A DNA stretch of 64,000 bases from Beta vulgaris subsp. vulgaris (GCF_026745355.1 NC_079206.1:24896937-24960936), one strand, 5' to 3'; counted from the first letter of the stretch, positions 34,410 through 46,834 are shown. Translations and numbers: made by a program. Notes: a model not told the origin generated them from the sequence alone.

Positions 34410-36272
34410 ATAGTAAACCTGCGTGTATCATGCTTATGGTACATCCAAGACTATCTTTTGCTCATTGCTCATTTGCAATTCTCCAAATGAGCAAATTTAT
34501 TTCTAATCACTTATTCTCATTTACCCAGATGAGCAAACTTTCTCATATGGGTAAATGCTTCTACTCATTTGAGAAAATGAGCAAGCACTTTTGCCCAAAT
34601 GAGTAAACCTCAAACGAACATAAGTGCCTGCTCATTTTGAAACTGCAATATTGATTTCAAATGTGAAACTAAGTCCACCATTATAATAATGAACTTTGAA
34701 ACTTCAATATTTGTTTTGCCATTCATGAAACCCAAATTTTCAAATCATATTTTATAGTTCATCAAGTTGGTTGGCTAAGATGGGAAAGAAACTGTCTAGA
34801 AGAGTAAAATTTAGAGGTTGGAAACAATAAAAGAGAGAGAAATTTTGAGGTAAGAGAAACAATGGAGTTAAGATAAATATAAAATTGGGAGAAAATTCAT
34901 AGTAAAACTGGGTGTACCATGCTCATGGTATACCAAGACTTTTTTTTGCGCGTTGCTCATTTGATATTCTCTAAATATGAAAAATTTTACTCACTTGTGC
35001 TTATTCACCCAAATGAACAGACTTCCTCAAGTGGGCAAAAATACTCATTCGAGAAAACCAAGGAAACACTTTTGCCCAAAATGAACAAACTTTTTTTTTT
35101 GCTCATTTTCCAACCGCCATATTGATTTCTCATGTATAGAACCATTAATGAACTTTGAATTTTCAATTTTTGTTTTTGCCATTAATGAAACCAACTTTCT
35201 CAAATCATATTTCATAATCCATCAATTTTTAATTAACCACGATGAGAGAGAAATCATGAATGAGAGAGAAATTTGGAGGTGAGAAATAATGGAGGAGAGA
35301 AAATATTTTGGGTAAGAGAAATAATGGAGTTATGAGAAACCTAAACTAGTGTTGATTCTCAAATCATCTTTTGCATTATCGATCATTAATGCCACCATTG
35401 AAGAATCTCGAGCACTCTAGTTTTAATTTCAAGCTAAAATTAATTCCACCATTAATGAAATTCAAAGCTCAAATATTTGTTTGTGCCATTCATTGATTTC
35501 AATGAAGGTTGGTTAATGTAGGAGACAATTTTGGAGGTGAGAAACGATGGAGGAGAGAGAAATTCGGAGGTGAAAATCAATGGAGGAGAGAGAAATTTAG
35601 AGGTAAGAGAAACAATGGAGGAGAGAGAAAATGGAGGTAAGAGAAAAAATGTAGAAGAAGAAGAGAAAAGAAGGTAGAGAAATAAGTGATTATAATTTAG
35701 AATGAGTAAAGTTCTACTCGTTTGGAAAATTTATTACAAAATTGTCCTTGAGTTTACCATGAGTATGGTACACCCGGGTATACTATGAATGGACTCTAAA
35801 CTGGTGTTGGTTCTTAAATCATCTTTTGCATCATTGATCATCAATTCCGTCCTTGAAAAAGTTATGGGAACTTCAATGTTGATTCTTAAATATGAAATTA
35901 CGTCCTCCTTTGGTGAAATTTGGAGCTCGTTGATTTAATTTTGCCATTCACTAATTTCAAAGAAGGTTACAAAACTGGAGGAGAGAGAACCAATGTAAGA
36001 GAAAAATTTAGAGGTGAAAAACAATTGAAGAATGAGAAATTTGGAGCTAACAAACAAATGGAGGAAAGAGAAATTTGGAGGTAAGAGAAACAATGGAGGA
36101 GAGATATAAGGAGAGTTAAGAGAATAATAAAGAAGAGAAATGAAGAAGATGAGGAAAGAAGATACCGAAATAAGTGATTAGAAATGCTTAAAATATTGCT
36201 CTTTTGAAGAATTTATTACATAATTACCCCTAGGTCTACCATGAGTATGGTACATCCAGATGTACCATGTAC
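34410..36272. mobile_element. Nested inverted-repeat elements with GTACCATACTCATGGTA ends
   Basis: Left ends occur at about 34410 (CCTGCGTGTATCATGCTTAT) and 34905 (CTGGGTGTACCATGCTCATG). Inverted right ends occur at about 35750-35790 and 36230-36272 (ACCATGAGTATGGTACA). The inner pair and outer pair could be one element inside another. The sequence between holds repeated blocks: TTTGCTCATT, CCACCATTAATGAA, and purine-rich GAGAGAGAAATTTGGAGGT repeats at roughly 450-bp spacing. No coding capacity. Confidence 0.55.
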
Positions 36273-36530
36273 GAACTCGTGATTTTCTTAGACTCGATGA
36301 TATATATTTTTCAAATATCAACTTTTTTTTTATTTTATTAAAAATATTAATGGTCAAAGTTTTATATTGACAAGCGTAAAAATGAAACTATATAGATTAA
36401 AAAAATTAGAGGTAATATATAAGTAAAAGTGGTTAATGACAAATGGTTATCATTGTCTAAAAGTAACTTTTTAGCTTAAAGGGGTCACTTTTATATAACT
36501 GACTCATTTAGGGAAAAAAGTTTCCCTTAT

Positions 36531-37338
36531 TGTACAATATTTGTCATTTATCATACAAGATCATTGTTTCAACAAATTATATTTCCTCCATTTCTTTACT
36601 TGCAATATTTTCCATTTTAAGAAGTTGCATGTTAATTAGAACATAGACATTTTTGGTAATATATTCTTATACACACATAATATTGTCTCCCCATTTGAGT
36701 AGTTAATGATGATATATATGGTAATTAATTTATATGTATCTATTATTTTAATAAATATTTTTAAATAAAAATAAATGATTTTATTAATATCAGATTTTAT
36801 CTCCTTAAAAAGCTCATTTTTGAATTTGAAACAATACATTTGATAAATATAAAAACAATCTTCAAAAGGTCGAATTTAATAAAAGAATCGGTCAGATCTA
36901 AGTTCGTCTAACACAACGTAATGAGCATGGGCAACATTGATGTTGTACACTAAAATGAAAAATATATACGAAGCCAGTGTGCAAGACATACAAGTTGCTT
37001 GCCTAGTGCACAACTTTTTCCTATTCGCATAATTTTCGGTTTCATTTGCCTATAATTACCTACGTTTCTTCGAACTAAAAAATAAACTTTGACGAATTAC
37101 AATACGCTTTAATATTACAGACACTTTTCATAATATAGTTCAACACGTCACATCTCATCTCACGATAAAGACATAAACACATCAAACACATTCATCATCA
37201 TTCAATCTTCCATAAGTTTTCGTTGTAAGCGCCACAATTGCTCCTCCAGAAGGTCATTATTCTCCCAAACCCAAGCCATACAAGTATATTTCTGAGTATC
37301 CATAATATTTCCTTTTCTTATTAATTTGCTTGAAATTA
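36531..37338. other. AT-rich spacer without gene
   Basis: Very AT-rich; a possible one-sided MITE end (TATTTCCTCCATTTC, about 36578). The minus-strand 67-codon ORF has no domain. Confidence 0.5.
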
Positions 37339-38945
37339 TGATAGACCGTCGTACACCTGTTAAAAATAATTCATGCAAAACCTTCTAACAATGTAGTAGG
37401 GTAAGTAGGATCGAATCCACAAAGAGATGGTCGTTCTAATCTAACTTCTAAGGTATGGAGAAAATAAAAAGATCAGAGATATTATAATTAAGGTTCTAAA
37501 CTATGAAAATCAAACTAAAAGGATCTAGGGTAATGTTTCACCGTGTTAATAACTAAAATCTATCAAATTATAATCAATAGTTCAATTAATCAGATATCTA
37601 GAGCACATGTTAATCCTATGATCGAGTCTTAATGCTCTCAAATCAACATATGCAGTACGATCGATAACATAATCGGATTTGCTAACTGTAGGTAAGCCTC
37701 TAAAAAGTAAGGTCTTGGTCAATGCAAACAATTATTAGCAATATTTAATTAGATAATTGATCAGATTGCAAGATTAATAATAAAACAATAATCAATTAGA
37801 GATATTGATAACTAATTAAACCATCAATAAATATCGATCAAGAATCATAACGTATAAACATGGATTCCCCAACCTTAGAAATAAAAACTACTCTAACATG
37901 ACATAAATAATAAAACCTAAATGTACAAAAAAAAAAGCATAATCAAAGAAATCAGTGAAAGAAAGAGAATAAAAATACTAAACTCATGAATTGATGAAGA
38001 AAAGAGAAGCTAGAGTTTGCCATGAAAAAACTAGAGAGAAAAAAAGAAGAGAAAACTAAAAACTAGAACTAGAATAAAGAAAATAACGTGTGAGGGAGGA
38101 GAGAGAAAGGAAGACTTATTCCTAATCTAAATAATATTAACAAACCTAATATGACTAGGAAAATAATTTAAAAGATAAGGAAAGTCTTGAATAATCATTA
38201 AAGGGGCGGATTAGTGATCCGCACGTACGGTAGCAGATTCAAGCAGAAATAATGTAATCTCCGAAAAGCATAACTCCTTGAATAGAAGTTTGCTCGAGGC
38301 GTGCCATACTGCCACCTAACATTAGAAAGCTCTTTAACTCTAGTTTCCAAATCTGCTGAAATTATTCAATTCCAAGAAGCACATCAAAAGTTATCATCAA
38401 AAGAGTAGACATGACTCCTTTTTCACATTTCTTGTAATAGCCCTATTTATAAGAGCATTTATTAAATGCTGATTATATTTATTAAGTTAATTATGTTTCG
38501 AAAATCTTCTTTTATTTGAGTTATAGAATATGAATTTTATTAGCCGTATTTGTAATATATTTGTCATATTAATTTTATGAAGTTATTATTATATTATTTT
38601 ATATATCGCGTTTAATGAGCAATTTGTTGATTTGTAATTATCCGATTAGGAAATCAAAGTCGGGTTCCCTTCCTTCCTTTCTGTTGTCGGTTAATGAGGT
38701 AATAAACCCCTTATTTCTTTTTGGTCGGTATTCTCACCCAAAACCAAAACCCTCTAAAACTAGTTCCCTCACCCCCGTAAAACCCTCACGCCTCTTCCTC
38801 TCAGTTGTGCTCCTCGTGTCTCTCTCCTCCTCGTACCTTCTTCCTGACTTGTGCCGGAGTTTCTTCCCCTTACTGCTCGCCGGATCTCCTCCCCAGTGCG
38901 TCGTTGTTAGGTTGTTTTCAACTCGTCGCAGCCTTGTGTGGTGCT

Positions 38946-39603
38946 TGTTTATGCCAATTTCTGATTAGGCAGAACTTAGCTGAGGATCTACAGCTAATGA
39001 AGATGCAGCTATGAACAACAAGGAAAGCTAGCTACAAAAATGAACAAGTGCGACAAAAGAACGGGACTCCAAGAAATGGTGACGCGGAATTCACCAGGAA
39101 GAAGGGTAAAAAACCGCGGGTGGAATTGAGTCCACCAATCCACTATATCTGAGTATTACATCTTACAGCTTATAACTTGTGCTAGATACACTTTTTAGTA
39201 TAATAAAGAGCAAAGAAGATATTTGAATGTAAATGATGTCTAGAACTTGTTTTTTACCTTAGATAATTCTCCACTATTTATACAAGTGCATTTTATTTAA
39301 CGTTGTTTACAATTAGCCGTTTAGCAACTAACTCCTACTATCTTGCCACCATTTCCTAGAATCAAGGAACAGCTCCACCTTCTGCTCAACCACGGATCTC
39401 GCCCTATTTTTTAGGCATGACTGCTGAAACAACGTCTATTGACCAAGTCTTGATCAATAATTTATGCTCCCTTTTTGAATTATCTTCCAAAACTTGCGAT
39501 CACTTGCAATTGCTGTTTCCTGGCTCTCTTTAGTTGATCCCCAGATAGTAATGACAGACGTCTACCTGCACTTTCCAGCTTAAGCAAACATTAGGCCACA
39601 ACA
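38946..39603 (-). repeat. 3' LTR (minus) of the Tat-type Gypsy element
   Basis: Read on plus it runs TGTTTATGCC...CCACAACA. It closely matches 43552-44208. Confidence 0.95.
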
Positions 39604-39620
39604 ATTGCCCCTAACTTGTG
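39604..39620 (-). other. Polypurine tract of the Gypsy element
   Basis: On the minus strand CACAAGTTAGGGGCAAT lies directly before the 3' LTR. Confidence 0.7.
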
Positions 39621-39648
39621 ATGCCAACCTAGGCGCACTTAGTTAAAT

Positions 39649-41449
39649 TCACAAGTTACCAAAAAAGAAATGAAATACTTTAGCAAACAACATCAGTAGC
39701 GAATCACTAAACACATGTAAGCTGTCAGCTTTCAGGTCATATGCTAATATCATTCCTGCAATTAGGGCTTCATACTCAGCCTCATTGTTAGTAGCTTTAA
39801 AATCACAACAGATAGCACGTACTATCATGTCCCCTTGTGGCGACTTTAGTACTATACCTAGGCCAGCTCCTCTGAAATTCGAGGATCCATCCACATATAG
39901 CTGCCAGGATCCGGACTTACCTACTTGATTGATGTGACGCACTTCTTCTTCAGCTGCAGCTGCTAGGTCAGGATTGAAGTCTTCCACAAAGTCAGCTAAA
40001 TCTTGGGATTTTATAGCTGTTCTAGGCAGATACTTAATGTCATGCGCGCTTAGGGATATAGCCCATTTGGCCATTCTCCCTGAGCATTCTGGTTTCCTTA
40101 GTACAGCTTTGACAGGATAGTTAGTCATGACATGAATAGGATGAGATTCAAAGTAATGTCTTAACTTACGTGATGCCATGTATAGAGCTAGTACTAATTT
40201 TTCTAGTGATGTGTACCTGGTTTCGGCGTCCAACAAGGATTTACTTACGTAATAGACTAGGAGTTGTTGGCTTTCTGCTTCCCTAGCTAGCACTGCACTT
40301 ATCGCTTTGCTGCTGACGGCTACATATAGCTGGAGTGTCTCGCCTGTAGCTGGCTTCGAGAGCAGGGCGGTTGGGCTAGGTAAGCTTTTAGATCTTCTAG
40401 CGCAGCTTCATGCTCGGTCGTCCAGTCGAATCCCTTGTTCTTTTTCAGCACGTTGTAGAACAGATGGCATTTAGCGGAGGATCTGGATATGAACCTATTG
40501 AGCGCAGCTACTCTCCCAGTCAGCTTCTGGATTTCCTTTAAGTTTCGAGGTGATTGAATATTGATCATTGCTTGCACTTGGCTGGGATTAGCTTCTATGC
40601 CTCGCTGCGTGACGATGTACCCCATAAATTTTCCTGCAGGGACTCCAAAGGAACATTTACTAGGGTTCAGCTTCATCCCATACCTTTTTAAGACCTCGAA
40701 AGTATCTTGAAGTGAGCCACGTGATCTTCAGCTTGCTTTGTCTTGACCAGCATGTCATCTATATAGACTTCCATCGTATCTCCCAGCTGCTTCTCGAACA
40801 TTTTGTTAACTAGCCGCTGGTAGGTGGCACCTGCATTTTTTAACCCAAAAGGCATCACCTTGTAGCAATAAATACCTCTTTCAGTCATGAATGCCGTCTT
40901 TTCTTGATCTGCAGGGTCCATGAGTATCTGATTATAGCCAGAGTATGCGTCCAGGAAAGTGAATCTCTCATGTCCAGCTGTAGCGTCTACCAATGCATCG
41001 ATATGTGGCAGTGGAAAGGGATCTTTTTGGCACGCCTTGTTGAGATCGGTGAAATCGATACACACTCACCACTTGCCATTTTTCTTGTCGACGACAACCA
41101 CATTAGCTAGCCAATCTGGATACTTGACTTCTCTGATCTTCCCAGCTTTCAGCAGCTTCTCTACTTCCTCATTGACTATTAAATTTCTTTCTGGCGCGAA
41201 CTTCCTCCTTTTTTGCTTGACAGGTTTACAGTTGGGGTCACCGTTTAGCTTATGAGTGATGATGTCAGGTTCAAAGCCTACCATATCTTCATGACTCCAT
41301 GCAAAACAACTTATATTCTCTCTCAGGAATTCAATGATCCGCTGCCTTTCTTCAGCTGGTAGGGATGCCCCAATTTGAACAGTCTGCTCTGGCTTTGCTG
41401 GGTCCAGCGCTACTTCATCTACATCTTGCTCTACTGGTTTAGCTGGCAC
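39649..41449 (-). pseudogene. Gypsy pol remnant: RT, RNase H and second RNase H
   Basis: Reading minus: VVVDKKNGKW, then an in-frame TGA (41066-41068) where Arg is usual, then VCIDFTDLNKACQKDPFPLP, FLDAYSGYNQI (first catalytic Asp), PFGLKNAGATYQRL and VYIDDMLVKT (YIDD, about 40750). A frameshift near 40680 precedes KLNPSKCSFGV and the connection region. The first RNase H has SKSLLDAETRYTSLEKL and PIHVMTNYP; Asn stands where the usual Asp of VxTD is. The second RNase H starts LYVDGSSNFRGAGLGIVL (about 39890) with ATNNEAEYEAL and ends after FSDSLL. No integrase follows. Confidence 0.93.
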
Positions 41450-43468
41450 TGGACCTTGCTGTAATTGCTAGCTGGACTCTTTCTTTGCTTTGAGGGATAT
41501 GCTATAACATTCTCTTGCCAGCTTGCGATCGCCCTTGATTTCTTGCACTCCCCATTTGGTAGGGAATTTGATAGTTTGATGATAGTTTGATGGCACAGCT
41601 CGCATTTTATGAATCCATGGTGTCCCCATAATGATATTATATGCTGAGGGGAATCCACCCCATTGAATTTAGTCTGCAAGTTGACTCCTTTTGCATAGGT
41701 AGGTAGTATGATTTCCCCGAGCGTTGTAGCTGGCTCGCCATTGAATATGAATAAGACGGTTGCTTTTTTGAGGATGTCAGCTTCCTGCAGTCCCATGCTT
41801 TCGAGGGCACTTTTGAATATGATATTAGCTGAGCTGCCGTTGTCTATTAACACTCTCTTCATAAGGGAGTTGCTGATGGTGAGGGATACGACAAGGCCAT
41901 CATGGTGGTCAGCTTCTTCATCTCCATCCTCCTCGTCAAAGCTGATGGTCATGTTTCTGAGCTTTTTCTCCTTTGCACTTCTATATTGCTTTGGTACAGC
42001 TTTGGAGCCTTCTCGGGCGAATCTTTTAGCTGCAGAGTAGGTTACTCCACATATTTCTGATCCACCAGAGATAGAATTGATTACCTTATCATGCGTAGGC
42101 TCAGGTGGAGGACGAGGTTGTTGCTGGCTGGGACCGAATTTATTCTCTTGTTGTCCTTTCTTCCCCATGAGATGCTCTAGATAGCCTTTCTTAAGCAGCC
42201 AAGCCACTTCTTTCTTGAGGGCGTTGCAGTCCTCCGTGCGATGGCCATGGTCGCCATGATAGTTGGACCATTTGGTGGTGTCTTTCTCGCTATTTGGCAT
42301 GTCGCTCTTGCGTGGCCACCTGGCCGTTGTCCCTAGCTTTTCAAGCGCGTTCACTACGCCTCCTGCATCCATGTTAAAGCAATAGGAAGCAATAGACGGG
42401 TATTCATTGTCAGTAGATTTACCTGCAGCCTTGCTGGCTACGCTGTTGGTTTCACGCTTTTGATAAGGCTGGTGACGCCAGTCATTCTTCTTCTAGCTTT
42501 GGGCTTTTCGATCGTAGCTGGGCTCACCCCCGTACCTAAACACCTCGTCTTCTTCGACGCGGATTTCAGCCATAGCTCGAGCCCTAACCTCCTCGAACAT
42601 GTTGTAGGGGTACCTGGTCAATTCATAATATAACCTGGATTTGTACGTTAAGCCCCTTCTGAATGCTTCGATGGCATTAGGAATATCGAGGCTTTTGACT
42701 GAGATCATCTCCTTGTTGAACCGGTCCAGGTATGGCCTCACAGCTTCATTTGTCTTCTAAGTAATCCGGTACAGGTCGCCTGTATGTTTTTCCAGGACCC
42801 TGCTGCTGGCAAACTGTAGATAGAACTTGTTAATCAGAGCAGCTAAGTTTGGGATACTACCTGGTTTAAGGCTTATTAGCCATTGTAGAGCTGGTCCGGA
42901 TAAGGTGGCTCCAAACGATTTGCACATGGTGGCCTCTAGGAGGTGCTCAGGAATGGATGAGGTCCACATCTTCTGCTTGTACTACGCTACATGATCATAG
43001 GGGTCCGCAGCTCCATCATACAGCTTATTAGGCTGGGACACGTTGATCTTCTTGGGGATCCTGGCCCTTGCAATTTCATAAATGAAGGGGGACTGCGCAT
43101 AGCCATTGGGAGATTCCTCAGCTACGGGAGTTGGTGCTCCAGGCAACTAACTTCGCCAGCATGCGGAGTATCTTCCTATTTTGAGATTCCAGGAGTGCCA
43201 TCTTCTTAGCGGCAGGATCTGCTTCCTCTTCGTCGGATCCAGTCTCATTCCCCTCATCTTCATCTTCGCTAGTGCTGGAGTCATCGAGATTGAGATTACA
43301 GGGGGTCAGTCCCTGGCCACGGGGCTTGGGAGTTTTGCTGCTTTTGACGGACTCCAGCTCCTTTCTGAGACTATCAATAGTCTGCTGAGTTTCAGATTGA
43401 GTGCGACGAAGATCTTCTTGAGCTTTCAGCAAAGCAGCCTTCATCATTTCGACAGTATCATCAGCCAT
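41431..43468 (-). pseudogene. Gypsy gag and protease remnant
   Basis: The frame starts at an ATG at 43468 (MADDTVEMMKAALLKAQEDL) with a coiled-coil-like N-terminus and an acidic Ser/Asp/Glu stretch. A frameshift lies near 43140 and stops near 42985, 42755 and 42492. The Retrotrans_gag blocks are WTSSIPEHLLEATMCKSF, ALQWLISLKPGSI and YLDRFNKEMISVK. After a spacer with a YHGDHGHRTEDC motif comes the protease, VLIDNGSSANIIF (about 41840), where Asn replaces the more common Ser or Thr of D-S/T-G. A late frameshift (about 41630) precedes the join to reverse transcriptase. Confidence 0.9.
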
Positions 43469-43532
43469 TTTTTCTAGAATGAAATGCGTGTATTTTCTTT
43501 TTGGGATTTTTATGAAAATTTAGCTGTAGAGC

Positions 43533-43550
43533 CCCACGGTGGGCGCCAAA
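43533..43550 (-). other. Primer binding site of the Gypsy element
   Basis: On minus, TTTGGCGCCCACCGTGGG follows the 5' LTR after one base. TGGCGCC-type sites are usual in Tat/Athila elements. The tRNA was not determined. Confidence 0.75.
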
Positions 43551-43551
43551 C

Positions 43552-44208
43552 TGTTTATGCCAAATTCTGATCAGGCAGAACTTAGCTGAGGATCTACAGC
43601 TAATGAAGATACAGCTATGAACAACAAGGAAAGCTAGCTACAAAAATGAACAAGTGCGAAAAAAGAACGGGACACCAAGAAATGGTGACGCGGAAAACCC
43701 CACGAAGAAGGGTAAAAAACCGCGGGTGGAATTGAGTCCACCAATCCACTATATCTGAGTATTCCAGCTTATAGCTTATAACTTGTGCTAGATACACTTT
43801 TTAGTATTGTAAAGAGCAAAGAAGATATTTGAATGTAAATGATCTCTAAAACTTGTTTTTTCCCTTAGATAATTCTCCACTATTTATACAAGTGCATTTT
43901 ATTTAACGTTGTTTACAATTAGCCGTTTAGCAACTAACTCCTACTATCTTGCCACCATTTCCTAGAATCAAGGAACAGCTCCACCTTCTGCTCAACCACG
44001 GATCTCGCCCTATTTTTTAGGCATGACTGCTGAAACAACGTCTATTGACCAAGTCTTGATCAATAACTTATGCTCCCTTTTTGAATTATCTTCCAGATTT
44101 GCGATCACTTGAAATTGCTGTTACCTGGCTCTCTTTAGCTGATCCCCAGATAGTAATCACGGATGCCTACCTGCACTTTCCAGCTTAGGCAAACATTAGG
44201 CCACAACA
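43552..44208 (-). repeat. 5' LTR (minus) of the Tat-type Gypsy element
   Basis: Closely matches 38946-39603; differences are scattered single bases and a few small changes (for example around 43690 and 44095). Confidence 0.95.
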
Positions 44209-44229
44209 GTGTTCGTGTTCTCTCTCTCT

Positions 44230-44830
44230 CTTGCCTCTATTTCCCGCGTCGTTGATGTTGTTGTTTAGCGGCACTGCTGCACAGTCTTCAATTCGGTTCG
44301 TGGTGGTGGTGCCACCGCTGCTGGGACTGTTATTGTTGCTCGTGTGTCCCATCCCACATCCTTTTGTTGTTGCTGCTGTTTGTCGTTGTGTTGCTGCTGT
44401 CGTTGTTGCCTTTGTGGCATCCTTGGCGCCACCGTTGACTGATGCTACCATCACCTTGTTGTTGGTGATGCTGGTTGTTGCCGCTGCCGGAACCTAGTCC
44501 CTACCCTTGTCGTGGTCTCCTCTGCTCTTGAAGCAGAGGTAATGACTACCTCTTTCTTTTCCTCTTGAAATTATGATTTCAAGTTTTGTAACTCAATCCC
44601 AAGTTGTTGTTGTTTGTGCTGTTGTGTATTGTTGTTGTTGTTAATGCGCTGTTGTTATTATTGTTGTTGCTCTATTGTAGTGGTGTTGTAGGGTTGTTGT
44701 TGTTCTGTCGCTGTGGTATTGTTGTTGTTAGGGTTGTTGGGGTGGTGGTGTTGTGCCACTGTTGTTGGGTGGTGGTTGTTGTATTGTTAGGTTGTGGTTG
44801 TACGTTGTGGTATTGTTGTTGTTCTTGATT
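44230..44830 (+). repeat. GTT/TTG trinucleotide-rich stretch in the solo LTR
   Basis: Runs of GTTGTTGTT and TGCTGCTGT produce Val/Leu-rich ORFs (44231, 44604) and their minus-strand shadow, which have no complexity and are not genes. Confidence 0.8.
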
Positions 44831-46161
44831 TAGGTAAGGTTGTGAGTTAAGTTTTAGTTAGTTTGGTTCAATAATTAGAATTCTCATTATGATTTGAAGA
44901 TTATGGAATTGGGATGGTTAGTGTAGATAATTTCTAAATTGGGAATTGGTTATGATTGTGTTTTTAGTTTAGATTAGTTTAAGATTGGTTATTGATTACT
45001 TTTATTGTTATGAAGGTTAAGGATTGTTATGAATTTCAAGTGAGTTGATGAAGTTACGAAGTTAGATCTTAAAGTTCTTATCGGTCAGAGCTAAAGAAGG
45101 TTACGCGTATGAGGTAACTTTTATGTTCAGTAAAATAATTTACTCATGCCCTTCTGTGTAGATCTCTGTGTTCTGTTTTCGTAAATAACTTCGTACTATG
45201 GCCATAGTTATGAATGTGATGTTATGAGTTGATTCTGAAAATATTATTGGATAATTATGAATATGCAACTATTTTGCTGGCTTAGTTTAGGAACTGAAAA
45301 TAGGAAGTGGGCAAGGTATGAGTGGATGATGGTTACACTTTTGACCTAATACGGTCGGCTACTTACTCTCCATATAACGAACCGTGGGGATAGTGTTGCT
45401 GGGCTCCATAACGAACCTTGGAGGCAGCGTTTGTCCAAAGCCTGTACTTGCCACTGATTTGTTTAATAGAATAAGGTATGCCAACGTTGTAATGAAAAGG
45501 AAATGATTTTGCATAAAATGTTTGTAACGGGCAAAATTAAAGGTTACGAGTTTCCCACTCATTATAGAATTTTATTTGTTTTGTATTTCTTCCCTGAATT
45601 TGCAGGTTTAGTGTTGTGAGTTCGGAATTGGAAGTGAAGCAAGATTATGATGTCACCCTAGATTAAGGATTGAGTTTGTATTTTAGATAGTTGGTTCGAG
45701 AATAGTTATTTATATTTCGTGGTATATAATATTTTGAGAATTTTAGTGGAGTTATTGGTGTAATTAAGGATATTTTTCCGCTGCGAATTTATTAATTAAG
45801 ATTTGGATTCTAGTTTATGGTTGTTCAGTGTGTTTAGCTAGCAGCTTGGAAGAGCGTGCTGTTGCATTTCTTCTAATGATCTTCAACTTTGTTTTCGCTC
45901 AAACTCGTACTATAACATATCCCTAGTGATCCTTATGCATTTCACCTTCCTTCCAGGTGGTCCTAATCCTCAAGCTTTGCTAATCATACTCCAAATACGT
46001 TCTCATTACCTGAAATTCATCAAAAACAAGAAAACATACCGAATATGAGTAGAATAACACAACTTAAGAATATAATGCAATTTTGAACCTAAATATGAAT
46101 CTAAATGCTCTAAAATGCAACCTAAATGCACCTAAAAACTATATATAAATATGATTTATCA

Positions 46162-46834
46162 AGTTACTAACCATCTTTTCATGATGTAGATGATCTCTAA
46201 GTGAAAATTCGTTCATTGTACGTTCTTAATCTCTACTCCTTTTTATTTTGTACATATTTTCATGATTGACATGCTTTCATCACCCACATAATATTATTGC
46301 TTAGAAAATTGTTCTAACTCCTAATAAGATAATTGGACAATTGATTTAAGTATCTAGTAATTTTGATTGCTTAATAACATACCACCAAAAATGTAGTCTT
46401 TATGTGTTTAATGAACCAACCTAGACTAATCTTTTTTAGAGTGTTAAAAATATTATTTGGTTGTTTTATTGCAATAAATTTGTCTATGACTCATGTTAAG
46501 CAGAGTTAAGCAATTGGCCAATGTGATTCATGATCATGTTCGTACCCTCACCCTTGAACTCAATTTTTAGCTCATGACTATTTATGAAGTTATGACGGAA
46601 AATTATAAATTGGATAAGTCTTAAAGTTGTCCCTAAGATTCTCTAATATCCAATTAGGTTTATGAGTTTTTCCTTTAAAAATTTCTTGGCGACTTTCAAG
46701 AACTTTTTTTGAAAAAATCCTTTAATGAGGTAGTCAAATACGCTTGTGTATGCAATTTTTGCCTATTATTTGCATGTAAAAACATTGGTATGTATTGCAC
46801 TTAAAATCGCATCTTAATATATCGTCAAATTGAT
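46162..46834. other. AT-rich sequence without recognised feature
   Basis: No ORF above 60 codons and no repeat end was recognised. Confidence 0.4.

Larger units (their letters stand above)
32756..36530. mobile_element. Large imperfect foldback region, about 3.8 kb
   Basis: Outer left sequence (32760-32835: TTTTTTCCCT, GGGTCACTTT, AAGTTAAAATGAGTCA) recurs inverted near 36460-36525. A second arm pair is 33085-33116 plus 34345-34400 (TTTTTTAATCTA, TTTGACGCT, AATTTTGACCAT) against about 36340-36420. The arms are old and interrupted. CACTA element 2 and a set of smaller inverted-repeat elements sit inside. No transposase was found. Exact ends are not determined. Confidence 0.5.
38946..44208 (-). 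mobile_element. Gypsy (Tat lineage) element without integrase, 5.26 kb
   Basis: Two highly similar LTRs (38946-39603, 658 bp; 43552-44208, 657 bp) are flanked by GTGCT and GTGTT, a 5-bp duplication with one change. On the minus strand come primer site, gag, protease, reverse transcriptase, RNase H and a second RNase H-like domain, then directly the polypurine tract. Integrase is missing. The dual RNase H and the DNGSS-type protease point to the Tat group. Gag and pol carry a few stops and frameshifts. High LTR similarity suggests a fairly recent insertion, which would have needed integrase from another element. Confidence 0.9.
38433..45866. repeat. Solo LTR (probably Gypsy), about 2.2 kb, interrupted by a Tat-type Gypsy element
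   Basis: TGTAATAGCC (38433) begins it and ...TTGCA (45866) ends it. A perfect 5-bp duplication, TTTCT, lies at 38428-38432 and 45867-45871. The content is LTR-like: AACCCTC/CT-rich leader (38720-38940), GTT/TTG trinucleotide runs (44230-44830), and a TTTTTCCGCTGCGAATTT block near 45775. No internal coding sequence or second LTR is present, so it is best read as a solo LTR left by LTR-LTR recombination. Confidence 0.65.
37339..46161. repeat. Probable outer solo LTR, interrupted by a nest of elements
   Basis: It starts TGATAGACCGTCG and ends ...GATTTATCA, i.e. TGATA...TATCA. The flanks AATTA and AGTTA could be a 5-bp duplication with one change. The two outer pieces (37339-38432 and 45872-46161) total about 1.4 kb and hold no ORF. 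The structure suggests a solo LTR; it could also be part of another non-coding retroelement. Confidence 0.4.

Noticed and set aside
34410..36272. Spaced repeats that could suggest a CRISPR-like array
   Set aside because: Units are long, diverged and inverted, and the DNA is plant nuclear; they are transposon ends.
37405..37425. tRNA T-arm-like GGATCGAATCC
   Set aside because: No acceptor stem or anticodon arm could be folded around it.
44231..44828. Val/Leu-rich ORFs
   Set aside because: Direct translation of GTT/TTG repeats in the solo LTR.
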